DNA from: JAEUHM01 sp964538625
GTDB lineage: Bacteria > Verrucomicrobiota > Verrucomicrobiia > Verrucomicrobiales > Verrucomicrobiaceae
DNA: 64,000 nt
Direction of reading: 5' to 3'
Assembly (NCBI GenBank): GCA_964538625.1
Contig: CAZIGH010000025.1
Span: 1-64,000 of the forward strand
Under the pieces are notes generated by a model. It did no database searches. It was not told where the DNA came from and saw nothing but the letters and a program-made list of their open reading frames with translations. Shown here piece after piece: positions 6,679-14,819 of the stretch. Both the position numbers and the translations under genes were made by a program. Numbering within the stretch: position 1 is the first letter of the stretch; the number at the start of each line of letters is the position of its first letter.

Positions 6679-8495
6679 GGCTGGAAGCTCCAGGTTTGCT
6701 GCTGGCCGTTGCGGGCTTTGAGCTGGAGGCGGTGAATGTGGACGGAGTCGGGTTGGCTGGGGTGGAGGCGGAGGTGGATGAGGCGGCTGGTGACGGGGAG
6801 CGGGAGTTCGAGGGTTTGGGGCTGGTCGCTGGCGGGGAGGGTGAGGGTGGCTTTGCTGGCGGGAAGGAAGTCTTTGTCGTCCTTGGTGCGCCAGGCGAAG
6901 GTGAGGTCGCCGGGCTGGGTGGCGCGGAGGGTGATGACGGCGGTGACGGGGCCGGGGAGGCTGATGTCGGAGTGGGTGAGGAAGGGGCGGGCGCGCTTGG
7001 CAGCGGGGTCGGCCTTGAGGATGAGGCAGCCGTCTGCGATGGCGGCGATGCCGTTGCGGGCGATCCAGCCTTTGAGGGGATCGTGTGCGGCGTCCTTGGT
7101 TCTGCGGGCGGCTTTGGCGGGAAGGGGCATGGGTTTGTCTTCGAGGTAGTGGTCGAAGTAGTCGGTCCAGGTGCGCGCCATGGGGCCGGTGGTGAGGCCG
7201 GGGGGAGAGAGTTCGGCGGTCCAGGTGGTGAGCTTGGCGCGGAGGCGGGCGGCGATGTCGGGGTGCTGGGAGGCGAGGTTGTGCTTTTCCTCGAGGTCGG
7301 CGGCGAGGTCGTAGAGGTATTCGCGGTCGCCGCCGCGGAGGAGCTTCCACTGGCCTTCGCGGATGGCGCTCTGGGCGATCCAGCGCCAGGCGAGGAAAGG
7401 GTGGGGCGGGGCTTGGTTTTGTCCGGTGAGGTGGGGGATGAGGTTGGTGCCGTCGAGAGGGGCTGCGGGTTTGGCCGCATTTTCTGGAGCTAAAGCTCCA
7501 GCCACTTTCACCGAAGTCGCGGCGACGTCGAGGGTGCTCACTGGATGCTCATACACCTGGCCGGCGGGGATGGTTCCGGGCCAGGCGATGAGGAAGGGGA
7601 CGTGGATGCCGCCTTCGGTGAGCATGCCTTTTTCGCCGTTGAGGGGGGTGTTGAGGCTGCCGTCCCAGCCGCCGGGGTCGCCGTCGAGGGGGGAGTCGAT
7701 TTGGTGGATTTTGAGCGGGGCGCCGTTGTCGGCGATGTAGAAGATGAGGGTCTTTTCGGTGAGGTGATGTTTTTTGAGGGTGCTGGTGATGAGGCCGACG
7801 CCGTCGTCGATGGCGGAGATCATGGCGAGGGCGGCGCGGCGGCGCTCTGGCATGTCGCCGGGGAAGCGGTCCTTGTAGTGCTGTGGGGCGTCGAGCGGGG
7901 TGTGGGGTGCGCGGTAGGCGATGTAGAGGAAGAAGGGCTTGTCTTTGTAGCGCTCAATGACGGCGGCGGCGGCCTGGGAGCAGGAGTCGATGTGGTAGCC
8001 TGCGGGCGGCAGGGGGCTCATGGGGCGGTCCTGGCCGTCGAGGGTGATGTTGGCATGGAAGGGGCGCTGGGCGTTCTGGGCGAAGACGTGGGTGAAGCCG
8101 TGGCGGGTGATTTCGGCATCGGGGCCGAGGTGCCATTTGCCGAACTGGGCGGTGGCGTAGCCGGCGTCCTGGAGGCGCTTGGCGATGGTGGTCTGGCGGT
8201 CGAAGCCGTCGAGGGGTGACTGGTTGCTTTCGACGCCGAAGCGTGCCTGGAAGCGGCCGGTGAGGAGACCGGCGCGGGAGGGGACGCACTGGGGGGCGGT
8301 GGAGTAGCCGTGCCGGGCGAGGACGCCGCTGCGGGCGAGGGCGTCGGTGTGCGGGGTCTTGACGTCTTTGACGATGTCATGGATGCCGAGGTCGGCGTAG
8401 CCGTGGTCGTCGGTGTAGAAGACGATGATGTTGGGTGGGGCGGCGGCGATGAGTTGGCCACAAATCAGAGATAGGATTGCAAGGAGGTGTCTCAT
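6675..8495 (-). CDS. S1-family sulfatase with C-terminal beta-sandwich-like extension
   Basis: The chosen start gives 606 residues with a signal peptide (MRHLLAILSLICGQLIAAA); an upstream in-frame start at 8537 adds an unlikely basic leader. NIIVFYTDDHGYADLG provides metal ligands. QCVPSRAGLLTGR is the formylglycine motif (Cys70), FGKWHLG the Lys region and IFYIADNGAP the Asp-Asn region. The sulfatase fold ends near residue 440. Residues about 470-606 form an extra domain rich in alternating hydrophobic and Thr residues (for example VTAVITLRATQPGDLTFAW), which looks like a beta-sandwich or carbohydrate-binding module. It is the first gene of the operon, and its TGA overlaps the next ATG. Confidence 0.93.
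   Translation of the reverse strand: MRHLLAILSLICGQLIAAAPPNIIVFYTDDHGYADLGIHDIVKDVKTPHTDALARSGVLARHGYSTAPQCVPSRAGLLTGRFQARFGVESNQSPLDGFDRQTTIAKRLQDAGYATAQFGKWHLGPDAEITRHGFTHVFAQNAQRPFHANITLDGQDRPMSPLPPAGYHIDSCSQAAAAVIERYKDKPFFLYIAYRAPHTPLDAPQHYKDRFPGDMPERRRAALAMISAIDDGVGLITSTLKKHHLTEKTLIFYIADNGAPLKIHQIDSPLDGDPGGWDGSLNTPLNGEKGMLTEGGIHVPFLIAWPGTIPAGQVYEHPVSTLDVAATSVKVAGALAPENAAKPAAPLDGTNLIPHLTGQNQAPPHPFLAWRWIAQSAIREGQWKLLRGGDREYLYDLAADLEEKHNLASQHPDIAARLRAKLTTWTAELSPPGLTTGPMARTWTDYFDHYLEDKPMPLPAKAARRTKDAAHDPLKGWIARNGIAAIADGCLILKADPAAKRARPFLTHSDISLPGPVTAVITLRATQPGDLTFAWRTKDDKDFLPASKATLTLPASDQPQTLELPLPVTSRLIHLRLHPSQPDSVHIHRLQLKARNGQQQTWSFQP
7484..7501. repeat. Palindrome inside a sulfatase gene (REP-like)
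   Basis: ctggagctaaagctccag is a perfect inverted repeat with an AA centre. It lies in frame in the sulfatase right after the (S/T)-x-K-V-A codons, the same alignment place as the palindrome at 5616-5633 in the next gene. Confidence 0.65.
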
Positions 8496-8702
8496 CGGCT
8501 GGCGGGGTGTGCTGCGGAAACGCGACGCTGCTTTCAATCATGCAAGCAAAGAATGTGTCTGATTCGGCAATAGAGAACATCGCAGGAAAAGGAGTTCAAC
8601 GGGGGATGGGTGGCACGCGCTGAGGGTAGGAGGTGAATGGCACCTACGGCAGCCTGAACGACCGTGTATGGGATGTGCGTTCGCCAACCTTGATGGCCGG
8701 GG

Positions 8703-10430
8703 TCAATGGGCGACCTGCAACTGCCCTGCGAGGCGCTCGAGGGACTGGTGGAGCGCTTTGAGCTGGGCGTCTGATGCACGCAGCTGCTCCTCATTGATGG
8801 CGGCTGCTTCGACATCGTGTTTGGTAAGTGCGGCAAAGCTGCCATAGGCAGACTGCACTTCATCGTTCAACTGCTCGGAGATGAGGGTTCGTAGGGTGGG
8901 CCGGGCTTGGTCCAGTTGATCTGCGAAGGTTTGGCAGGCTCGACTGAGTGCGAGTCTGATGCGGAGCAAATACACGCCAGTGATCAAAGCTGTGGCTGCG
9001 AGCCCGGCGATGGCTCCCTGCATGCCGAAGAACCAAGCGGCGACGCCGGTGAGAACGAGCAGGGCGATGAGAATGGCCGGCAGGCGAGCGGCGCTAGCAC
9101 GGGTGGCGGTGGCGGCGGGCTCGAGGGTTTCGGAAAGGTGAAGTCCGAGGACAAAGCGCCGCAGCGCTGACTCGAGACGGGACTGGAATCGGCGTCTGGC
9201 ATGGCCGCGCTCTTCCTGTTCCTCGGGGCTTGCGGGGTCATCCAGGAAGAACTCTCCGCGCCACTGGCGCAGAGCGAAGGCGTGGTAGCGGTGGTGATCG
9301 TCTTCCAGGATGCGGGCTGCATTTTGCCAGCGTTCACTGGTGGAGGTGAGCAGTTCTTGGTTGATGCGATGATCCAGATTCTGTGGGATGCGTGTGTCCT
9401 CTTTGCTGGAGCGGAGGGTGACGGCCACGGTGAACTGCTTTTCCAGTGTCTCAACGATGCTCTGGGTGATGTCGCGGAAGTCTCGGTCAGTGGCGTCGAG
9501 CGCGGCGTCGAACTTGGACTTGGTGCGCTCCTGCTGGAGATTGCGCTCGGTCTGGAGTCCGTGCCAGAGCTCGCGGCGCTGCTCGTGGGTGGAGATGGCG
9601 TCTCGGGTGCGCTCCAGAAGCTGGTCGAGAATGCCACGTGCGAGGCGCAGGGAGGAGTGCAGTTTGGTCCGCCGTGCGGGGCTCTGCATGACGACGTCGG
9701 TAATGTGTGCCTCCAGCGAGACGAAGCCGGACTCTGCCAGGAGGCGATCGCGGTCAATGCCGGAGGAGCGTGCGAGGTAGGCACGCTTGGCGGAGACGGG
9801 GAAGATGGGGAACTCACGCTGGAAGCGCTGGACGCAGAGCTGCTTCATGTAGTCGCGAATGACGCTGATCTCCTCGGGGGTGCGGAGGTCACTCTGCTGG
9901 AGGACAAAGATGACATTCTTCCGCCAGTGGGAGTGGACTTTGTCAAGGAAGTGCCAGGCGGAAGCGCCCCAGGGGTTCATGGCACTGAAGACGAAGATGA
10001 CGAGGTCCGCCATGGGGACGAAGCGCTCGGTGATCTGCTGGTGCTCGTTCTCGATGGAGTTGGTGCCTGGCGTATCGACGATGTGGAAGTCTTTGAGGAA
10101 GTCACAGGGGACGCGGACTTCATCGATGTTCGGACCGATGGGGGTGGTCTGCACGGAGGGTCCGTATTTGAAGAAGCAAATGCGGTCGGTGGTGGGCATG
10201 ACGCCCGTCTTTGAGATGTCCGCGCCGAAGAGTGCGTTGAGCAGCGTGGACTTGCCTACATTCACCTCCCCTACGACGACGAAGACGAACGGGTCCTTGA
10301 GCGAGGCGATGAGGTTGTCCAGGATCTGGATGTCCTCGGGTGAGCCGCCGGACTCACGAACGAGGGATGCGAGGGTGTAGAGGTCCGTCCCGAGCCGTGA
10401 GCGGAGTTCAAAGTACTCTTCACCGATCAT
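8703..10430 (-). CDS. Dynamin-like GTPase with C-terminal membrane hairpin
   Basis: The 575-residue protein has an N-terminal GTPase domain. G1 is GEVNVGKS at 54-61, the switch region contains MPTTDRI near 78-84, G3 is DTPG at 119-122, and the G4 position reads QQSD at 178-181 instead of the canonical NKxD. A long helical region follows (about 200-430, rich in Arg/Glu/Gln). Then come two closely spaced hydrophobic segments (about 448-490, LPAILIALLVLTGVAAWFF and AIAGLAATALITGVYLL), and a helical tail. This order is that of bacterial dynamin-like proteins, which bind and remodel membranes using GTP. It stands 24 bases after the deacetylase gene, on the same strand. No second dynamin gene is adjacent, unlike the paired arrangement of several bacteria. 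Confidence 0.85.
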   Translation of the reverse strand: MIGEEYFELRSRLGTDLYTLASLVRESGGSPEDIQILDNLIASLKDPFVFVVVGEVNVGKSTLLNALFGADISKTGVMPTTDRICFFKYGPSVQTTPIGPNIDEVRVPCDFLKDFHIVDTPGTNSIENEHQQITERFVPMADLVIFVFSAMNPWGASAWHFLDKVHSHWRKNVIFVLQQSDLRTPEEISVIRDYMKQLCVQRFQREFPIFPVSAKRAYLARSSGIDRDRLLAESGFVSLEAHITDVVMQSPARRTKLHSSLRLARGILDQLLERTRDAISTHEQRRELWHGLQTERNLQQERTKSKFDAALDATDRDFRDITQSIVETLEKQFTVAVTLRSSKEDTRIPQNLDHRINQELLTSTSERWQNAARILEDDHHRYHAFALRQWRGEFFLDDPASPEEQEERGHARRRFQSRLESALRRFVLGLHLSETLEPAATATRASAARLPAILIALLVLTGVAAWFFGMQGAIAGLAATALITGVYLLRIRLALSRACQTFADQLDQARPTLRTLISEQLNDEVQSAYGSFAALTKHDVEAAAINEEQLRASDAQLKALHQSLERLAGQLQVAH

Positions 10431-10454
10431 CTGTGGGCGAGGCCGCGGTGGCGG

Positions 10455-11357
10455 CTAGGACTTGCGTTCCTTGAGTGCAGGCTCCGAAATATCTTCGGTG
10501 TCAGAGACGGGAATGGCCGGGCGCACGACGACACCGAGAGGGGCATTGCTTTTCTCGATGTTCATGAGCTGTGACACGGTGACGAAGCGGTAGCCCTTGG
10601 CCAGAAGCTGGTCGAACATGGCGGGCATGGCAGCGATGGTGGGAGGGTGGATGTCGTGGGCGAGCATGATGGCACCGTTGTGCGCTCCGTTGACGAGGCG
10701 GGAGGTGACTACGGAGACACCGGGTCTGCGCCAGTCTTGCGGATCTACGGACCACAGGATGGTGGAGTAACCGAGATCGTTGTAAATCCACTGCTCGATG
10801 CGGCGGTTCGTGGCGCCGTAGGGAGGACGCAGCAGACGCGGACGCACGCCGGTGATGCGGAGGATGGCCTCTTCGGACTTTTGCAGTTCGGTGCGGATCT
10901 GTGCGTCTGACTTGCTGGTAAGTGAGGGGTGGCTCCAGGTGTGGTTGGCGACTTCATGACCTTCCGCGACGATGCGGCGCATGATGGCGGGATACTGGGC
11001 GGCGCTTTTCCCGATGACGAAGAAGGTGCACTTGATGTTTCGCTGCTTGAGGATGTCGAGCAGCTGGGGCGTGAGCGTGGGGTGAGGGCCGTCGTCGAAG
11101 GTCATGGCCAGCACGGGCTGGTCCGTGGTGACGGAGGAGTACCGGATGCGTGCTCCAGCGGGTGGCACATTTGGCACGTAGGTGGGTGGATTTGCCCCCA
11201 CGCTGTAGCTGGGCATGGGTGCTGGCGCAGGCGCGGGAGCAGGAGCAAGCATGACTGGGGCCTGCGGACGGCTCATGGAGGGGAGCTGCATGTTGCTGAC
11301 GGTGCATCCCGTCTGCGAGGTTGCGAGGGTGATGCCGAGCCAGATGCTGAGGTACAT
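10455..11357 (-). CDS. Polysaccharide deacetylase (NodB/CE4), lipoprotein
   Basis: From the ATG at 11357 the 300-residue product begins with a lipoprotein-type leader (ITLATSQTGC, lipobox Cys near residue 18). A GTG at 11372 would add five residues. A proline/alanine-rich linker follows. The NodB domain covers about 75-260: TFDDGPH holds the catalytic and metal Asp residues, NHTWSHP the metal His pair, RPPYGA the Arg-containing motif 3, WSVDPQDW motif 4, and LAHDIHPPT the last His motif. CE4 enzymes remove N- or O-acetyl groups from peptidoglycan, chitin-type or exopolysaccharide chains. Attachment to a membrane suggests action on the cell's own wall or matrix. Confidence 0.93.
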   Translation of the reverse strand: MYLSIWLGITLATSQTGCTVSNMQLPSMSRPQAPVMLAPAPAPAPAPMPSYSVGANPPTYVPNVPPAGARIRYSSVTTDQPVLAMTFDDGPHPTLTPQLLDILKQRNIKCTFFVIGKSAAQYPAIMRRIVAEGHEVANHTWSHPSLTSKSDAQIRTELQKSEEAILRITGVRPRLLRPPYGATNRRIEQWIYNDLGYSTILWSVDPQDWRRPGVSVVTSRLVNGAHNGAIMLAHDIHPPTIAAMPAMFDQLLAKGYRFVTVSQLMNIEKSNAPLGVVVRPAIPVSDTEDISEPALKERKS

Positions 11358-11426
11358 GTTTTTGGGGGACACGAGTCGGAGAGTAGGGGGAGAAAGTGGT
11401 TTGGGAAAGTCTAATTCTTATTAAAC

Positions 11427-12287
11427 TCAAAGAAACCGCTGGAGAATGGGCTGGAGTTTGGCGGTTGTGTCGGCTGGCCACAGCTCGCGAGCAGTCATCA
11501 GGGCACCGTCGAGGGAACGATGTTCTGGCCAGTCTGCCTCCAGCGGTATGCGGGGAATGACGCGTGCGAGTACGGCTTTTGCCGTGGCGGCGTTTGCGGA
11601 GACATGAGCGACGACGGCTTCTGCGGTGACATGGGCCTCGTCTGTCTTCCAGCAGTCGTAGTCGGTAATCATGGCCATGGTGGCGAGGGCTATCTCGGCT
11701 TCACGGGCGAGCTTGGCTTCCGGGAGGTTGGTCATGCCGATGACGTCGAAGCCGAGCTGGCGGTTGGCATTGGATTCTGCCCGTGTGGAGAATGCAGGGC
11801 CGTCCATGTTCACATAGGTGCCGCCATTGTGAACGGTGGCACCTGAGGCGGTGGCTTCCTCTGCGAGCAAGGCGCGCAATCCCGCTGAAATGGGGTCAGC
11901 CATGGAGACGTGGCCCACGATGCCGTTCCCGAAAAAGGTGTGGTGCTCGCGCCTGGAGGTGCGGTCGAAGAACTGGTCTGGCAGGACCACGTGTCGGGGA
12001 TGGTATTGCTCCTTGAGCGAGCCGACAGCCGTGATGGCGATGATGAAACGTACGCCGAGTGAGCGCATGGCCCAGATGTTGGCCCGGTGATTGATCTCGG
12101 TGGGAAGGATGCGGTGGCCGCGGGCGTGACGGGGCAGGAAGTAAACGCGACGCCCTGCGAACAAGCCGGCGGTGAGCGCGTCCGAGGGGCTGCCAAAGGG
12201 GGTGTCGATCTGGATGTCTTCGCGCTCAGTGAAGCCTTCGATGTCGTAAAGGCCGGAGCCGCCGATGATGCCGATGGATGGGGACAT
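11427..12287 (-). CDS. mtnP: S-methyl-5'-thioadenosine phosphorylase
   Basis: The 286-residue protein belongs to the PNP/MTAP phosphorylase family, which splits methylthioadenosine into adenine and methylthioribose-1-phosphate in methionine salvage. IGIIGGSGLYDIEGF at the N-terminus carries the phosphate-binding Gly-Ser. FLPRHARGHRILPTEINHRA holds the R-H and N-x-R signature of MTAP enzymes. TYVNMDGPAFSTRAESNANR and FDVIGMTNLPEAKLAREAEI form the substrate region, and TDYDCW contains the purine-contacting Asp. Length and motif order match full-length bacterial MTAP. It sits 18 bases after murA on the same strand; a functional link is not obvious. Confidence 0.93.
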   Translation of the reverse strand: MSPSIGIIGGSGLYDIEGFTEREDIQIDTPFGSPSDALTAGLFAGRRVYFLPRHARGHRILPTEINHRANIWAMRSLGVRFIIAITAVGSLKEQYHPRHVVLPDQFFDRTSRREHHTFFGNGIVGHVSMADPISAGLRALLAEEATASGATVHNGGTYVNMDGPAFSTRAESNANRQLGFDVIGMTNLPEAKLAREAEIALATMAMITDYDCWKTDEAHVTAEAVVAHVSANAATAKAVLARVIPRIPLEADWPEHRSLDGALMTARELWPADTTAKLQPILQRFL

Positions 12288-12305
12288 GGGTGTGGTGGGA
12301 TGGGG

Positions 12306-13565
12306 TTACTTCACGCGTTCGAGGTCGGCTCCGAGGGAGTGAAACTTGTCGTCGAGGTGCTCGTAACCGCGGTCGATGTGGTAGAGGCGGTTGATCTCCG
12401 TTTTTCCCTGAGCGACGAGGGCGGCGAGCACGAGAGCGGCAGAAGCACGGAGGTCAGAGGCCATGACTGGGGCGCCCTTGAGGGTGCCGCCTCCACGGAT
12501 GCGAGCGGTAGCGCCCTGGAGGTCGATATCCGCTCCCATGCGCTTGATCTCGGCCACGTGCATGAAGCGCTGGGGAAAGATGGTTTCGGTGATGGTGGAG
12601 ACATCCGGGATCATGGTGGCCAGCGCACAGAACTGGGCCTGCATGTCGGTGGGGAAACCTGGGTAGGGCTGGGTGGTGATGTCAAAGCCCTTGGCGCTGG
12701 GGTTGGGCTTGATGCTGATGCTGTCCTTGGTGGTCTCCACGGGGAAGCCGCTGTTTTTGAGTACATCGATGACTGCCTTCATGTGCTCGGGGTTACAGCG
12801 TTTGAGCGTGATCCCCTCCCCCAGCATGGCCCCGGCGCAGAGGAAAGTGCCTGCCTCGATGCGATCCGGTATGACCGTGTGCTCGGCCCCATGAAGCTCT
12901 TTGACCCCTTGGATGACGATGCGATGGGTACCTGCGCCTTCGATCCGGGCGCCCATTTTGATGAGGAAGTTTGCAAGGTCTTCGACTTCAGGTTCGGCGG
13001 CGGCACCCTCGATGATGGTGGTGCCTTTTGCCAGTACGGCGGCCATCATGACATTGTCGGTGCCGAGCACGGTGGAGCCGTGCTTGCCCATGAGGTTGAG
13101 GGTTGCGCCTTTGAAGTTCTTTTTGGCGTCCACCTTGATGTCACCTCCGTCAACGGTGATCTGGGCTCCCAAGCCTTCGAGACCTTTGAGGTGCAAGTCC
13201 ACGGGCCGATCTCCGATGACGCAGCCGCCGGGCAGGGAGACGGTGCACCTTTTGAGACGGCCGGTGAGAGGACCGAGCACGCAGATGGAGGCGCGCATTT
13301 TCCTGACCAGGTCGTAGGGCGCGACGGACTTGATCTTCTTTGCCTCCACCACGACTACACCGCTGGCACGCTCGACTTCGGCACCGAGTTCGGCCAGGAT
13401 TTGCGTCATGTAGTTGGTGTCCGAAAGGTCAGGCACGCGGCGGATGGTGCAGGGTTCCTTGGTGAGGAGGGTGGCTGCGAGGATGGGCAGCGAGGAGTTT
13501 TTGGAGCCGCTGATGGTGACGCGCCCTTTGAGGGGCGTGGGGCCGTTGACGATGAGTTTTTCCAT
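12306..13565 (-). CDS. murA: UDP-N-acetylglucosamine 1-carboxyvinyltransferase MurA
   Basis: The 419-residue enzyme catalyses the first committed step of peptidoglycan synthesis, transferring enolpyruvate from PEP to UDP-GlcNAc in the cytoplasm. The start is set at MEKLIVNGPTPLKGRVTISG because SGSKNSSLPILAATLL (the conserved Lys22-Asn23 region) then falls at its normal place. LPGGCVIGDRPVDLH puts the PEP-reactive cysteine at residue 115, the same number as in Escherichia coli. So this is the Cys form, fosfomycin-sensitive in principle, rather than the Asp form of chlamydiae in the same superphylum. The C-terminal RAAAALVLA-like segment (LRASAALVLAALVAQG) is also present. The presence of MurA agrees with the carboxypeptidase gene elsewhere in the window. 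Confidence 0.97.
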   Translation of the reverse strand: MEKLIVNGPTPLKGRVTISGSKNSSLPILAATLLTKEPCTIRRVPDLSDTNYMTQILAELGAEVERASGVVVVEAKKIKSVAPYDLVRKMRASICVLGPLTGRLKRCTVSLPGGCVIGDRPVDLHLKGLEGLGAQITVDGGDIKVDAKKNFKGATLNLMGKHGSTVLGTDNVMMAAVLAKGTTIIEGAAAEPEVEDLANFLIKMGARIEGAGTHRIVIQGVKELHGAEHTVIPDRIEAGTFLCAGAMLGEGITLKRCNPEHMKAVIDVLKNSGFPVETTKDSISIKPNPSAKGFDITTQPYPGFPTDMQAQFCALATMIPDVSTITETIFPQRFMHVAEIKRMGADIDLQGATARIRGGGTLKGAPVMASDLRASAALVLAALVAQGKTEINRLYHIDRGYEHLDDKFHSLGADLERVK

Positions 13566-13659
13566 GAAGAGAAGACAGGCGCAGGAAGACGGGAGGAGCA
13601 CCATGGCTATGGGCAAGGCACGCCGGAGCGCAAGCGGCTTTCTCAAAATACCGCGTGGC

Positions 13660-13974
13660 TCAACTCCTCGCCTTACGCTGGCGCTTTCCCTCCTGCCTGA
13701 GAAAGAGCGGCTCGATGTGCTGCTCGATCCATGCCCAAGCGGCGGCCATGCCCTGGCGGCGATGGACCTGGCCAATGGCCGCCTCTACTCGTGTGGGATT
13801 GCCGATGTTGTTGAGGAACTGGTTACTGGTGAACCGGGTTTTCATTTCGGCATCAATGTGACCGAAGCGTTCGAGAATCCACGAGCGCACGTAGAGTTCC
13901 AGTACGGCGTCTCCCAGCCACGCGTCGGGGCGGAGTGTCTCTACGGGTCCTGGGGGCAGCTCTGGTGAAGGCAT
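13660..13974 (-). CDS. Mini-ribonuclease III-like protein
   Basis: The chosen ATG has a GGTGGAG Shine-Dalgarno-like sequence just upstream and gives 104 residues. A GTG at 14013 that overlaps the sodA stop as GTGA would add 13. LRPDAWLGDAVLELYVRSWI resembles the RNase III signature helix (ExLGDAVLEL), with the acidic residues of D-x-x-x-D. FTSNQFLNNIGN and RVEAAIGQVHRRQG fit the second half of the RNase III fold. No double-stranded-RNA-binding domain follows. It is thus shaped like Mini-III (MrnC), which trims 23S rRNA ends as a dimer in Gram-positives. The second conserved acidic site is not obvious, so catalytic competence is unproven. Confidence 0.65.
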   Translation of the reverse strand: MPSPELPPGPVETLRPDAWLGDAVLELYVRSWILERFGHIDAEMKTRFTSNQFLNNIGNPTRVEAAIGQVHRRQGMAAAWAWIEQHIEPLFLRQEGKRQRKARS

Positions 13975-14009
13975 GGCTCCACCAGAGCACGAGTTCCCGC
14001 GTTCTAAAA

Positions 14010-14735
14010 TCACATCTTGGCCTGCGCGTATTGCGCACTGACCTGGTTCCAGTCAACGACGTTCCACCAAGCCGTGATGTAGTCTGGGCGCTTGTTCTGA
14101 TACTTCAGGTAGTAAGCGTGCTCCCACACGTCTAGGCCAAGGATGGGCGTTCCGAGATCTTCCTCTGCCACGATGCCCTTCATGTAGGGATTGTCCTGAT
14201 TGGGCGTGGAGGTGACCTTGAGCGAGCCATCCGGGCGCACGAGCAGCCAGGCCCAGCCGGAGCCGAACTGCTTGGTGCCTTTCTCGGCAAAGAGCTTCTT
14301 GAAGTCGTCTATGCTGCCAAAGGTGCTCTGGATGGCAGCTCCGAGCTTGCCCTCGGGGCCCGCTGGCCCCTTGCCCTCGGGGGCCATCCACTTCCAGAAG
14401 AGGGTGTGGTTCACGTGGCCGCCGCCGTTGTTGCGCACGGCCTGCCTGGCCGCCTCTGGCAGCGAGGGAATGCTTTTGCAGAGGTCAATGGCATCGTCAT
14501 TCGAGATGCCAGCGCTCTCCATGGCGGCTTTGAGGTTGTTGATGTAAGCCACGTGGTGCTTCCCGAAGTGGATGGACATGGTCTGCGCGTCGATGTGCGG
14601 TTCTAGCGCCTCGAACGCATAGGGAAGCTCCGCTTGGTGGAGGGAGTTGATGGAAGGTGCGGCGGAAGTGGTGGACGGCGAGAGAGCGGCCGCAGTGGCG
14701 GCCCCGGCGGTGGCGAGAAAGTGTCTGCGTTTCAT
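14010..14735 (-). CDS. sodA: Tat-exported superoxide dismutase, Mn type
   Basis: The 241-residue protein begins with a twin-arginine signal (MKRRHFLATAGAATAAAL), so the folded metalloenzyme is sent to the periplasm. The mature enzyme has the four metal ligands: His in HFGKHH, His in HVNHTLFW, and Asp and His in LDVWEHAYYLKYQN. NNGGGHVNH has Gly where FeSOD has Gln, and STPNQDNPYM supplies the Gln that marks MnSOD. The metal choice is therefore inferred as Mn, although cambialistic use is possible. It stands before the Mini-III-like gene and diverges from the FKBP gene, 84 bases away. Confidence 0.93.
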   Translation of the reverse strand: MKRRHFLATAGAATAAALSPSTTSAAPSINSLHQAELPYAFEALEPHIDAQTMSIHFGKHHVAYINNLKAAMESAGISNDDAIDLCKSIPSLPEAARQAVRNNGGGHVNHTLFWKWMAPEGKGPAGPEGKLGAAIQSTFGSIDDFKKLFAEKGTKQFGSGWAWLLVRPDGSLKVTSTPNQDNPYMKGIVAEEDLGTPILGLDVWEHAYYLKYQNKRPDYITAWWNVVDWNQVSAQYAQAKM

Positions 14736-14819
14736 GGCAAACACAAAACGCCCGTGACTTGAGATTTGATGCGGGCATTTCCTTTGACCGGCGGAATGTG
14801 CCGCCTAGCATCCACGCCG

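Noticed and set aside
6679..7350. Long in-frame N-terminal extension of the second sulfatase (Arg/Pro/His-rich)
   Set aside because: It overlaps the end of the preceding sulfatase gene in another frame and is low complexity; the true start has a signal peptide at 6678.
12087..13700. A 537-codon plus-strand frame opposite murA
   Set aside because: Murine-type motifs and codon pattern support murA on the minus strand; the plus frame has no recognisable domain.
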